A DNA stretch of 64,000 nucleotides from Fructobacillus sp. CRL 2054 (GTDB lineage Bacteria; Bacillota; Bacilli; Lactobacillales; Lactobacillaceae). The position numbers and the translations under genes were made by a program. This document shows positions 46,298 through 54,011 of this stretch, one piece after another (the stretch's first letter is position 1; the number at the start of each line of letters is the position of its first letter). The notes below the pieces were generated by a model. The model was not told the origin of the DNA. It saw only the letters and a program-made list of their open reading frames with translations, and searched no databases. The stretch lies in assembly GCF_028764065.1 (NCBI RefSeq), contig NZ_JACOFN010000005.1:37456-101455 (forward strand). The letters run 5' to 3'.

Positions 46298-47653
46298 ATG
46301 GTTGATTCGGTAGAAAATTTCCAGGCTGCAAAGCCGCTTGTTATTGAACAGTCTTCAAGCATTCAGCCGGAAGATTTATCGGTTTTATTTAATCTATACC
46401 TACCTTTTTTGGGTCCAAAGGCCTATGCCCTTTATCAGTTTTTCTATGAAGAAAAAAAGGGAGTTGGTCAGGCACCGGCATCTTTTCAAAACCACTACTT
46501 GATTTTGGATTCACTGTCTTTGTCGGCTCCAGACTTTGTCCGTGCTCGAAAGGCCTTGGAAGGACTTGGTTTGCTAAAGTCCTATCAGGGACAGCAGATG
46601 GGCAAGGAGAAGATGCGTTATCTCTTGCAAAAGCCTTTGTCAGCGGCAGATTTCTTTAAGGAAGACTTGCTTTCGGGCTTGCTTTTTCACTATGTTGGTG
46701 AGGAGCGCTATTTGGCTTTAGCCAAGCGTTATCAGCAAACCGCCGGTCCAAGTTTGAACTCTGAACAGGATATCTCAGCATCTTTCCTATCGGTCTTTGA
46801 TTTACCAGAGCGTTCACAAAAGCCGGGTGTTCAGGTGAATGACCAGGCCGCCAAAAATCCTCAGGCTGACTTTAGCCAGTTGACTTTTGACTTTGACGGA
46901 ATGGCGGAATTGGTGCACGGGACAACGGTTGATAAAATTCAGAAGGCCCGCGAACTCATTTTGACTCAGCAGGTCCTTTACGGATTAAATGAGGTTGAGA
47001 TGGCAACGGCTTTAACCCGTTCCATTAATTTGGATGACCACGAAGTAAATAAGGGAAGCTTCTTAGCTTACCTGGCACAGACCTGGGCATCGAAGAAACA
47101 AAATCAGCAGTTGGCTGACATTGAAAAGTCGCCTACGGTGGTATCCGAAACACAGTCGACAGCGCAGACTGTGAAGAGGACGGGAAATAAAAAACTCGAT
47201 GTTCTTTACCGGGCGGCTAATGAACTATCACCAATTGATTTTATTGGACAAATTAAGCAGCAGAATTCTGGTTACGTGACGCAAAACGAGCGGCGAATGC
47301 TAAACGATTTGGTTACCAACCGTATCTTGCCGGTACCAGCCATTAACATGTTGACCTACTTGATTTTAGTGGACATGGATGAGGCGGATTTGAAGCGTAA
47401 CCTGCTTGATACGATTGCTAATTCATGGGCGAAAGCCGGTGTTCGCACTGCAGAAGATGCGTTTGCGGCGATTAAGGCGCATAATAAAAAGAGCAAAGAG
47501 CGGACTAATCAACCGAAGAGTAACTGGAATCGGCAACCGGTCAAAAAAGAACCGGCCTTTACTTCAAATGAAGCGGCCAGTCAGCAACAGGTTGATTCAG
47601 ACGCCGTCAAAGATGCGTTGAAGTTAATGAAGAACTATAAGACAAAGGATTAA
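46298..47653 (+). CDS. dnaB: Replication initiation/membrane attachment protein DnaB (Firmicutes type)
   Basis: 451 residues. An N-terminal winged-helix domain (DnaB_N-like) is followed by a DDBH2-type domain in the second half (NERRMLNDLVTNRILPVPAINMLTYLILVDMD) and a basic, disordered C-terminus. In Firmicutes DnaB works with DnaD and DnaI to load the replicative helicase; it is not the E. coli DnaB helicase. ATG 46298 has GGAGGG within the coaE end. Followed by dnaI five bases later. Confidence 0.92.
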   Translation: MVDSVENFQAAKPLVIEQSSSIQPEDLSVLFNLYLPFLGPKAYALYQFFYEEKKGVGQAPASFQNHYLILDSLSLSAPDFVRARKALEGLGLLKSYQGQQMGKEKMRYLLQKPLSAADFFKEDLLSGLLFHYVGEERYLALAKRYQQTAGPSLNSEQDISASFLSVFDLPERSQKPGVQVNDQAAKNPQADFSQLTFDFDGMAELVHGTTVDKIQKARELILTQQVLYGLNEVEMATALTRSINLDDHEVNKGSFLAYLAQTWASKKQNQQLADIEKSPTVVSETQSTAQTVKRTGNKKLDVLYRAANELSPIDFIGQIKQQNSGYVTQNERRMLNDLVTNRILPVPAINMLTYLILVDMDEADLKRNLLDTIANSWAKAGVRTAEDAFAAIKAHNKKSKERTNQPKSNWNRQPVKKEPAFTSNEAASQQQVDSDAVKDALKLMKNYKTKD

Positions 47654-47658
47654 GATTT

Positions 47659-48612
47659 ATGCAGGATTTGGCAAGTGTTTTAAAAGAATTTTCGAAGCGC
47701 TACCCTGCGATCGGAAATGATAAGGCAGCCGCTGCCTTTGAGGTGGTCCAACAGGATCAAGATATTCGTGATTTCTGGTCGGAAAATCAGGCGAAACTGA
47801 AGCCTGATGCCTTGGTCGTTTCGATGACGGACTTGTTCGAATTTGTTCGTGAAAAGAAACGTTCAGCAGATGGCAAGCCAGCCCTTTACCCAGGGTATCG
47901 ACCAACTTTGGTCGTTGAAAAGGGGTATCCTCACGTGGCCTACGAACCAACTGAGGAAACGAAGAAGAGTTTGCGTCAGGCGGCATTGCTTCGCTCGATT
48001 GCGGTACCAAAGTCCGTTGCGAAGGCTGATTTGAATCAAATTGTCGAAGAAGTTGGTCAAGATGAGGGCCGTGCACCCGCTGTGGCTGCGGTTGTTTCGA
48101 CTTTTTCTGCCCTGGTTAATCAGCATGAAAACGGTGGCCAGGACTTCGTGCCTGGTGTTTACCTATCCGGTGACTTTGGTGTGGGAAAAACCTATCTGAT
48201 GGGAGCCTTTGCTAACGCGTTGGCCTACAACGGAATTGGCGTCATGATGGTGCACTGGGCGACCTTGATTGAGCGCTTGAAGGGTTCATTTGGAAACAAT
48301 GGAGACCAGTCGCTCCTAGAACTAATTGATGAAGCGAAGAAGGCGCCGGTTTTGATTTTGGATGACCTTGGTGCTGACACCTTATCATCATGGTCCCGTG
48401 ACTCCGTTTTGGCTGTGATTCTGGAATACCGGATGCAGCACGAGTTAACGACTTGCTTTACTTCTAACTTTGATTTGACTTCCTTGGAAAAGTACCTGAG
48501 TCAGACCAAGGATGGTCAGGAGCCAGGTAAGGCGGCTCGTTTGATGCAACGTGTACTGTACCTCTCAAAACCGGTCGCCATGGCAGGTAAAAACCGCCGT
48601 TTGGACCGCTAA
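47659..48612 (+). CDS. dnaI: Primosomal helicase loader DnaI
   Basis: 317 residues. The N-terminal zinc/helicase-binding region (about 1-130) is followed by an AAA+ ATPase domain with Walker A SGDFGVGKTYLMG near 172, Walker B VLILDDLGADT near 232, and sensor-like TSNFDLTSLE. It loads the replicative helicase onto DNA. ATG 47659 has only AAAGGATTAAG as a ribosome site, typical of a coupled downstream gene. Confidence 0.94.
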   Translation: MQDLASVLKEFSKRYPAIGNDKAAAAFEVVQQDQDIRDFWSENQAKLKPDALVVSMTDLFEFVREKKRSADGKPALYPGYRPTLVVEKGYPHVAYEPTEETKKSLRQAALLRSIAVPKSVAKADLNQIVEEVGQDEGRAPAVAAVVSTFSALVNQHENGGQDFVPGVYLSGDFGVGKTYLMGAFANALAYNGIGVMMVHWATLIERLKGSFGNNGDQSLLELIDEAKKAPVLILDDLGADTLSSWSRDSVLAVILEYRMQHELTTCFTSNFDLTSLEKYLSQTKDGQEPGKAARLMQRVLYLSKPVAMAGKNRRLDR

Positions 48613-48644
48613 CTTGAATTTTCTCTCATAAAGAAGGTTTTAAA

Positions 48645-49727
48645 ATGAAACAACATTGGCGAAAAATACTCTTTATTTTTGTGATTACCTTGGCCTGCTT
48701 TTTTATTGGCCGATTGGATAGCGTTTGTTACAACCAACCGGTGGGGCAGGTGACATCCGTGAAGACGATTGCATCTGATGATTCAACGGATGAACATGAA
48801 AATCAGGATCGTTCTTATACTCAGAAACTGACGGTCAAGCTTTTGAATCGCTCTGGCCAAGTCGTTACGATAAATAACGATTACTACGCTTCCCAAGCGG
48901 AGTCTGATCAGTATCATGTTTTTGATCAAATTCTGCTCAAGAAGTCTTCATCGGGTTATCAGATTGATATGCCAAAGCGAGATTCGCTACTCTTTGCTCT
49001 CTTAGGGTTCTTATTCTCAGGACTCTATTTCTCAATGAGCCGCCGAAAGTTTTCCTTCTTAGGGCTATCAATTGTCGTTAATGCCGGGCTCTTTATCTTA
49101 ACGATCATCTGGGACGCTTCGGCTCGTGCACTGCCGGTGTTACCAGTTTTTGCCGTTTTGGCCATGCTGCTTTCTGGCCTGGCACTATACTTTGTTCTAG
49201 GACATGGCTTGCAGGCCTGGATTACCTGGTTGGCAACAGTGATTGCCACACTATTGGCACTCTTGGCGATGGCAATTGTGATTGCATTAACCGGTGCGAC
49301 TGGTGTGCACTTTGAAACCATGTCCTATGTCACCCAGGTGCCACAGCCGGTCTTTTACGCACAGGCTGTTATTGGGGTGCTGGGCGCTGTTATGGATGAG
49401 TCTGGTGATATCGTGGCTGGACTATTCGGTCTGCAACGCGAATCTGCGGATCGAATATTCTCAGACTACTGGCAGGCTGGCTTATCCGTTGGACGTGAAA
49501 TTCTAGGAACATTGACCAACGTCTTGTTTATGATTTTCATTGCCGAAACGATTCCGATGGTGGTGTTGATGCTACGGAATGGTAATAACTGGTCCTATAT
49601 TCTTGACCAGACAATGAACTTGGGTATTTTGCAGACCGTGGTTTCCGCACTTGGAATTGTTTGGGCGGTACCGGTCACGGCCTTCTTAACCGCTACACTC
49701 TTAACACGAAAGGAGACTGCAAAATGA
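48645..49727 (+). CDS. YibE/F family membrane protein (first of pair)
   Basis: 360 residues. One N-terminal helix, an extracytoplasmic region of about 90 residues, then about seven helices. GVLGAVMDESGDIVAGL and SVGREILGTLTNVLFMIFI are landmarks of the YibE/F family. Function unknown. ATG 48645 follows AGAAGG. Its stop overlaps the start of a second YibE/F gene (ATGA), so the two are translationally coupled and probably form one complex. Confidence 0.82.
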   Translation: MKQHWRKILFIFVITLACFFIGRLDSVCYNQPVGQVTSVKTIASDDSTDEHENQDRSYTQKLTVKLLNRSGQVVTINNDYYASQAESDQYHVFDQILLKKSSSGYQIDMPKRDSLLFALLGFLFSGLYFSMSRRKFSFLGLSIVVNAGLFILTIIWDASARALPVLPVFAVLAMLLSGLALYFVLGHGLQAWITWLATVIATLLALLAMAIVIALTGATGVHFETMSYVTQVPQPVFYAQAVIGVLGAVMDESGDIVAGLFGLQRESADRIFSDYWQAGLSVGREILGTLTNVLFMIFIAETIPMVVLMLRNGNNWSYILDQTMNLGILQTVVSALGIVWAVPVTAFLTATLLTRKETAK

Positions 49728-50503
49728 ACGCAATTTTTGTTTTGATTCTGCTGCTCTTGATTTCGCTACTTTTCGTGGGCGGTAAGCAGGGCGCATTGAC
49801 TTTCTTAGGTTTATTCCTAAACTGTATTCTGATTTTCTTGTTGATTACTTTGGTTAACTGGGGCTTTACAGCAATGGTTGTGTTGCCAATTATGTCTGTC
49901 TTGATTTTATCGGTGGCTATTTATCTTTCAGCTGGTCGGCAAAAAGTCTTGGCTATCACATGGAAGACCTCGGTTCTGGTTTTGTTGCTCATCATGGTCT
50001 TAGCCTGTTTGGCCCAACACTTGGGACACCTACAGGGCTATACCTTGGAGAATTCCGATGAGCTAGAAGGATTGTCCTTAGCGGTCGGGATTGACTTTTC
50101 TAACCTGGCCATCATCGTGATGGTCATTTCGGCCCTCGGGGCGATTGCGGAAGCTGCGATGGCGGTGACCGCTGATCTCTTTGAGGTGGTTGAGCGAACT
50201 CCTGAAATTAGCCTGGATAATTTGAAAAAACAGGGCACAACAATTGGTTCACAAATTCTTGGAACGGCGATGAATACCCTGTTCTTTGGGATGCTGGGTG
50301 CTAATATTCCACTATTAGTGTGGTTCTTCCGCTTGCACTATTCGGCAGCAGAATTCATGAATGGTAAGCTCTTGATCTTTGAAGTAGTCACCATGCTCTT
50401 GGGGATGATTGGAATTATGTGTTCAATTAAAGTGGCAATTTTCTTTGTCGAACATGCATTTCATAAAGAAGGAAGAGGTATCTTAAATGAATCAGACCTT
50501 TAA
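49724..50503 (+). CDS. YibE/F family membrane protein (second of pair)
   Basis: 259 residues with seven to eight helices and the same landmarks (SALGAIAEAAMAVTADLFEV and TIGSQILGTAMNTLFFGML). It lacks the extracytoplasmic part of its partner. ATG 49724, with AGGAGA, overlaps the previous stop; the longer frame from 49661 would lie within the partner gene. The 3' end overlaps a third gene by 17 bases. Confidence 0.82.
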   Translation: MNAIFVLILLLLISLLFVGGKQGALTFLGLFLNCILIFLLITLVNWGFTAMVVLPIMSVLILSVAIYLSAGRQKVLAITWKTSVLVLLLIMVLACLAQHLGHLQGYTLENSDELEGLSLAVGIDFSNLAIIVMVISALGAIAEAAMAVTADLFEVVERTPEISLDNLKKQGTTIGSQILGTAMNTLFFGMLGANIPLLVWFFRLHYSAAEFMNGKLLIFEVVTMLLGMIGIMCSIKVAIFFVEHAFHKEGRGILNESDL

Positions 50504-50789
50504 TCTTATTGAAGAAATTACTCGAAACGACGGTAGCATTTACTACGAGCTCGGTAATGTCACGGAAAACTCCCGTGCCGAGTACGCAGCTGACCACGGC
50601 TTTATCAAGATGGTGCGGATTTTGAAGATGAATGTGCCCCGTTCTTCTCACTTGTTGAAGGTGGAGGAATACTTGAACAAAACCTACGAGCAGTTGCCAA
50701 TTGAAGCGGACCATTTTGACGAATGGGTGAAGCCCGAAGAGATTCAAAAGGAAATGCAGCAGGTATTGCTCGATAACAAGTTGGGATAA
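50487..50789 (+). CDS. Hypothetical acidic protein of 100 residues
   Basis: Not recognised. Soluble and acidic, without membrane segments; a compact alpha/beta mix ending in a helix (KPEEIQKEMQQVLLDNKLG). ATG 50487 has GGAAGAGG in the end of the YibE/F gene and overlaps it, so it belongs to that operon and may be a cytosolic partner of the membrane pair. No terminator hairpin is evident directly after it. Confidence 0.65.
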   Translation: MNQTFNLIEEITRNDGSIYYELGNVTENSRAEYAADHGFIKMVRILKMNVPRSSHLLKVEEYLNKTYEQLPIEADHFDEWVKPEEIQKEMQQVLLDNKLG

Positions 50790-50821
50790 GTGAATTCTTT
50801 CATTTAATCACTTCTAATTGC

Positions 50822-50850
50822 TTGAAAAAGTTAGAATTTTTCTTTATAAT
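50822..50850 (+). promoter_or_regulatory. Promoter of tRNA-Cys
   Basis: TTGAAA at 50822-50827, exactly 17 bases, TATAAT at 50845-50850. Confidence 0.8.
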
Positions 50851-50874
50851 CATAAGCGTTGTGAAACGCTTCAT

Positions 50875-50945
50875 GGTGGTATAGCCAAGCGGTAAGGCAT
50901 GGGTCTGCAACACCCTGATCACCGGTTCGATTCCGGTTACCACCT
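50875..50945 (+). tRNA. tRNA-Cys (anticodon GCA)
   Basis: 71-base cloverleaf: acceptor GGTGGTA/TACCACC, D stem GCC/GGC, anticodon loop CTGCAAC giving GCA, T stem ACCGG/CCGGT with loop TTCGATT, discriminator T. CCA is not encoded. It has its own promoter and a hairpin terminator. Confidence 0.95.
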
Positions 50946-50947
50946 TT

Positions 50948-50990
50948 TCGGCCATTTTCTGGGATTCCTGGAAGATGGCCTTTTTCTTTA
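50948..50990 (+). terminator. Intrinsic terminator after tRNA-Cys
   Basis: GGCCATTTTC and its complement around GGAAGATGGCC, followed by T5. Confidence 0.75.
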
Positions 50991-51022
50991 CTATTGTTTA
51001 GTTGACAAGAAAGGAAGAACTG

Positions 51023-51193
51023 ATGACAATACATGAAACTGATGTTGTTAGATTAAAAGATGGTCGAACACCTAATGTTGCTTCTATCCAAACTGACGGA
51101 ACATATGTATTTGAATTTGTTTCTGAGGATAATATGTCAACTTTTGAAAAGGGAAACTTGGATGAAGTAGTAGCAGTTATTTTTAAAGCATAA
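51023..51193 (+). CDS. Small beta-rich protein (56 residues), paralogue of 51939
   Basis: 56 residues from ATG 51023, with AAAGGAAG upstream. It shares the pattern E-x-D-V-V-x-LKDGR near its N-terminus with the 60-residue product at 51939 and vaguely recalls small barrel proteins of the DUF4926 kind. Predicted as five short strands, acidic. Base composition is AT-rich relative to neighbours. A terminator follows. Function unknown; first gene after tRNA-Cys. Confidence 0.65.
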   Translation: MTIHETDVVRLKDGRTPNVASIQTDGTYVFEFVSEDNMSTFEKGNLDEVVAVIFKA

Positions 51194-51197
51194 AAGA

Positions 51198-51228
51198 AAA
51201 GCACTAACTATTGTTAGTGCTTTTTGTG
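51198..51228 (+). terminator. Intrinsic terminator
   Basis: AAAAGCACTAAC and GTTAGTGCTTTTT arms with a TATT loop. Confidence 0.85.
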
Positions 51229-51322
51229 TTTCAAGAGAGTGATTTGTCATAAATGGGTATAAGTAGTTTTTGAAGTGCGTTAGCCATGCTATAATTTCGG
51301 TAGAAAAAGCAGGAGGCAGTGT

Positions 51323-51559
51323 ATGGCAAAGCAAATAATTAATTCAATTCAAAAAGTTGCAGTCCGTGGGTTTTATGTTGGAATAAGAAAATCAGTTGCT
51401 AGTACTCTGTTTCCTTTTCGGTCAATTTTTGCAATGAGGTCGGACAAGAATAATCAGTCGCAGTCCTACCTTGCGTTAAGCGATAATGATAAAAAATATA
51501 ATGATTGGAATAAGGTTGAAAATGACTTGAGAAAGGTTATTCAGAATTATGGCCAATAA
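51323..51559 (+). CDS. Hypothetical 78-residue protein
   Basis: Not recognised. A basic amphipathic N-terminal half (KQIINSIQKVAVRGFYVGIRKSV) could lie on a membrane; the second half is polar and charged. An extended -10 box TGC-TATAAT lies at 51286-51294 and GGAGG precedes ATG 51323. It overlaps the next gene by 11 bases, so the two are likely partners. AT-rich codon use. Confidence 0.6.
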   Translation: MAKQIINSIQKVAVRGFYVGIRKSVASTLFPFRSIFAMRSDKNNQSQSYLALSDNDKKYNDWNKVENDLRKVIQNYGQ

Positions 51560-51923
51560 GGATTATATTGTTGCCCAAAAGCAGAAGGGCGATGAGTCAC
51601 TTAGCGTTTCAAAAGGGCCTATACCTAATCCGGAGGTGTTAGAGAAAATTGAAAAGTTAGCACCTGGTTCAACAGAAAAGATTATTAAAGATACTATAGT
51701 TGAGTCAGAACACAGACGTCATTTGGAAATGTTAGAGCAGCAGAAGTACTGGAAGTTTAAAGCTTACGGTCATTTAACAGCTTTATTGATTGCTTTAGCC
51801 ATGATTGCAGCGACTTTTGGGTTGGTGTATTTAGAGCATCCGGTAGCAGGTTCCATTTTTGGAACAGCAACATTCTTATCAGCTATTGGAATATTTATGG
51901 ATGGCAGTAGTAAAGGAAAATAA
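51549..51923 (+). CDS. DUF2335-like small membrane protein
   Basis: 124 residues. The N-terminal part has the pattern GPIPNPEVLEKIEKLAPGSTEKII followed by ESEHRRHLEMLEQQ, then two membrane helices (about residues 75-118) with a short turn. This fits the DUF2335 predicted membrane family, found scattered in mobile regions; function unknown. It overlaps the 78-residue ORF before it and is followed after 15 bases by a third small gene. Confidence 0.65.
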   Translation: MANKDYIVAQKQKGDESLSVSKGPIPNPEVLEKIEKLAPGSTEKIIKDTIVESEHRRHLEMLEQQKYWKFKAYGHLTALLIALAMIAATFGLVYLEHPVAGSIFGTATFLSAIGIFMDGSSKGK

Positions 51924-51938
51924 AGTTAAGGAGAAAGT

Positions 51939-52121
51939 ATGAAAGTAGAAGAAAATGATTGTGTTTTGTTGAAAGATGGACGAGTAGTGGCAATAACTAT
52001 GGTTCTTGATGAAGAAAAAGGGATTTTTATGGCAGAGGACAGCGACGATCGTGGTCAAGCCCTTGATTATCCAACAATCACAATTGCTGATATTGTAAAG
52101 GTAACTTATCATCCGGTTTAA
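51939..52121 (+). CDS. Small acidic protein (60 residues), paralogue of 51023
   Basis: 60 residues, acidic and beta-rich. The start KVEENDCVLLKDGRVVAI aligns with the IHETDVVRLKDGRTPNVAS start of the product at 51023. ATG 51939 follows AAGGAGAAAG. Last gene of the AT-rich cluster. Function unknown; size and pairing would fit an immunity or antitoxin role, but nothing proves it. Confidence 0.62.
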   Translation: MKVEENDCVLLKDGRVVAITMVLDEEKGIFMAEDSDDRGQALDYPTITIADIVKVTYHPV

Positions 52122-52149
52122 GAATGAGGTTTAATCCCAATGTTTTAGA

Positions 52150-52184
52150 AAAATAAAAAAGAGCGCCTAAGTGCTCTTCCAAAA
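52150..52184. terminator. Hairpin between convergent genes
   Basis: AAGAGCGC and GTGCTCTT arms close to the ends of both the small-gene cluster and the channel gene. Confidence 0.6.
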
Positions 52185-52188
52185 ATAA

Positions 52189-52878
52189 TTATTTCTTTTT
52201 ATCAATCTCATCCAATTTTTTATCAATTTTATTTAAACGGTTTCGTAGTTCATCGATGGTTTTATCTTCCTGCTGTTGGGTGAAGAAGGAGGTCACCGTA
52301 GAGGTGATGGTTCCAATTAATCCGATGCCTACAAACATTAGGATAATGGCAATACCACGTCCGAGGTCAGTTTTCGGTGCGATATCACCATATCCGACCG
52401 TGGTGACCGTGACAATTGCCCACCAAAGGGCGTTATCATAGCTGGTGTTTTCAGCGAGTGAATAGATACCAGCTGAAATGAGAATGAGTATCATGGCAAA
52501 GGTCATCAAGTAGATGAAGCCGTTTGTGTTGATGAACTTGTCAACGTTTTTCTTGAACTGCACACTGAACCCGATGATGCGGACAAAGCGCAGTAACTTC
52601 AAGACTTTGATGGCGCGCGAAATACGGAATAGCGTAAAGAAGGAATCAAATGGAATGATGGCTAAGAAATCAAAGATATTTGATTTGAAAAATTGCCACT
52701 TGTTTTTAGATTGTGTGAACCGAACAATGTAGTCTACCCAAAAGAAGAGCAGGATTAGTCGATCGATAAGGAAGAAAGGTTCTTTATTAATGGAGATTAG
52801 TCCCGCTATATCTAATCCCGCCAAAGAGACGGAGATTAGTGCAAGTAGTCCAACAATTGCATAATATAACTTTTTCAT
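52189..52878 (-). CDS. Voltage-gated-type potassium channel
   Basis: 229 residues with the six-helix plan of Kv channels. The S4-like helix has a basic residue at every third position (Arg85, Arg88, Lys91, Lys94, Arg97, Arg100), the pore loop has the K+ filter TVGYG at 160-164, and S6 follows. The last ~30 residues form a charged coiled coil (TIDELRNRLNKIDKKLDEIDKK) suited to tetramer assembly. It would pass K+ in response to membrane voltage. ATG 52878; ribosome site weak. Monocistronic. Confidence 0.9.
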   Translation of the reverse strand: MKKLYYAIVGLLALISVSLAGLDIAGLISINKEPFFLIDRLILLFFWVDYIVRFTQSKNKWQFFKSNIFDFLAIIPFDSFFTLFRISRAIKVLKLLRFVRIIGFSVQFKKNVDKFINTNGFIYLMTFAMILILISAGIYSLAENTSYDNALWWAIVTVTTVGYGDIAPKTDLGRGIAIILMFVGIGLIGTITSTVTSFFTQQQEDKTIDELRNRLNKIDKKLDEIDKKK

Positions 52879-52977
52879 AACATAGGACCTGTGCGAGGTA
52901 TTGATTGAGAAGGGGAGGCGATTCTAATGCCTGCCTTTTCTTAATTGTAACTCAATCTTGATGAAGTGAATGGAATA

Positions 52978-53008
52978 GAAAAAAGAAGACCGTAAGGCCT
53001 TCTTTTCA
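52978..53008 (-). terminator. Terminator for the 58-residue ORF (minus strand)
   Basis: GAAGGCC and GGTCTTC-type arms with a TTAC loop, then TTTTTT when read on the minus strand. Confidence 0.6.
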
Positions 53009-53032
53009 TTCGTTATTTTTCTTTGGTAAGAA

Positions 53033-53209
53033 TTAGTCGTTCAAGTGTTCCAAAGTTTGCTTGTAAGCATCGATGTAGGCAAACATTGCGCGTTCACCGT
53101 CGATGTTTGTGTCAGTGTTGTTCTTCTTAGCAACGTCGATACGTGCTTGGACGGCTAGCTTCGTAACCATCATGGCAAAGTCGTGTGCTCGTTCTTCATT
53201 AGTAATCAT
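53033..53209 (-). CDS. Hypothetical 58-residue helical protein
   Basis: Minus-strand frame from ATG 53209 with a strong AAAAGGAG ribosome site to TAA at 53033. The product is soluble and wholly helical by eye: ITNEERAHDFAMMVTKLAVQ, a charged middle, AMFAYIDAYKQTLEHLND. Its codons are those of highly expressed genes (AAG, GAA, TTG), so it is very likely real. Not recognised. Confidence 0.75.
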   Translation of the reverse strand: MITNEERAHDFAMMVTKLAVQARIDVAKKNNTDTNIDGERAMFAYIDAYKQTLEHLND

Positions 53210-53442
53210 AAAAGTTTCTCCTTTTATCAGTTCATACTATCGCTTTCATTACATACAGGATAACAAAAGTAGAGTAATTTGTGATAAATATTTACTTTAA
53301 AAGTATCTTTTTCTATCGATATTGAGTGGAAATGGTGCACTTTTTAAGAAATTCAATAGCGTTTGTTTTTTAAATCGGAAATATTTGTATTATTTTAGAA
53401 AATCAAATGTTCAAATAAACACAAAGAAGTTAAATGTGTTAT

Positions 53443-53560
53443 TATAATACTTGTTACAGCGACTTTTTAACAAAGTAAAATCTACACAAAAAAGTATTTA
53501 ACAAAAGTGATTACTGTAATAAGTATGTTATAATATCTTTAAATTATTCAAGCGAATAAT
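53443..53560 (+). promoter_or_regulatory. AT-rich promoter region and 5' hairpin of the SemiSWEET gene
   Basis: The 370-base gap between 53210 and 53579 is very AT-rich. Two -10 boxes are seen, TATAAT at 53443-53448 and an extended TG-T-TATAAT at 53526-53534. The latter's transcript would carry a perfect ATTATTC-AAGC-GAATAAT hairpin (53543-53560) just before the ribosome site AGGAG. The small dyad TTACTGTAA lies at about 53511. I see no gene in the rest. Confidence 0.5.
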
Positions 53561-53579
53561 AGAATAGGAGAAATAATTC

Positions 53580-53900
53580 ATGGGAATGCGTGTTGATAAC
53601 TACGTTGATCCAAAAGATAAGAAACCAGTAGACGCTAAGCGAATCAAGATGTTGAAGCTCTTTTCAAAGGTTGCTACAGCAACTTGTATCTTGATGTACG
53701 TTTCTTACATTCCACAAATTATGTCAAACTTCTCTGGAAATCCTGTTAACCCTGTGCAGCCAGCTGTTGCCATGATTAACGCGACCCTTTGGACGGGTTA
53801 TGGTTGGTTGAAGACTTATAAGGATTGGCCAATCATCATTTCAAATATTCCAGGTGTTTTCTTTGGATTAATCACGATTGTGACAATCTACATTCACTAA
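53580..53900 (+). CDS. SemiSWEET-family sugar transporter
   Basis: 106 residues: a polar N-terminal extension of ~25 residues, then the three-helix bundle of SemiSWEET with the PQ motif in YVSYIPQIMSNFSG, the binding-site Asn/Trp in INATLWTGYGWLKTYKDWPI, and a last helix after SNIPGVFFG. Two copies dimerise into one sugar channel. It would allow facilitated movement of a sugar. AGGAG precedes ATG 53580. Monocistronic, with terminator. The extension is longer than in usual ~85-95-residue members. Confidence 0.88.
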   Translation: MGMRVDNYVDPKDKKPVDAKRIKMLKLFSKVATATCILMYVSYIPQIMSNFSGNPVNPVQPAVAMINATLWTGYGWLKTYKDWPIIISNIPGVFFGLITIVTIYIH

Positions 53901-53920
53901 AATCGTCTTTTTATCAATCA

Positions 53921-53947
53921 GCAGTGCTTCTTTGCACTGCTTTTTTG
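53921..53947 (+). terminator. Intrinsic terminator after SemiSWEET
   Basis: GCAGTGC and GCACTGC arms with a TTCTTT loop and T6. Confidence 0.9.
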
Positions 53948-54011
53948 TTTGCTTTTGAAATCGTTTCGCCTGGTGGTAAAATAATTCTTATTGAAAGGGA
54001 AGGAGAGCGGT

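Noticed and set aside
50930..52878. Possible integrated element at tRNA-Cys.
   Set aside because: No second copy of the tRNA 3' end and no integrase could be found downstream; only AT-rich small genes. Kept as an island of unknown origin, not as an integrative element.
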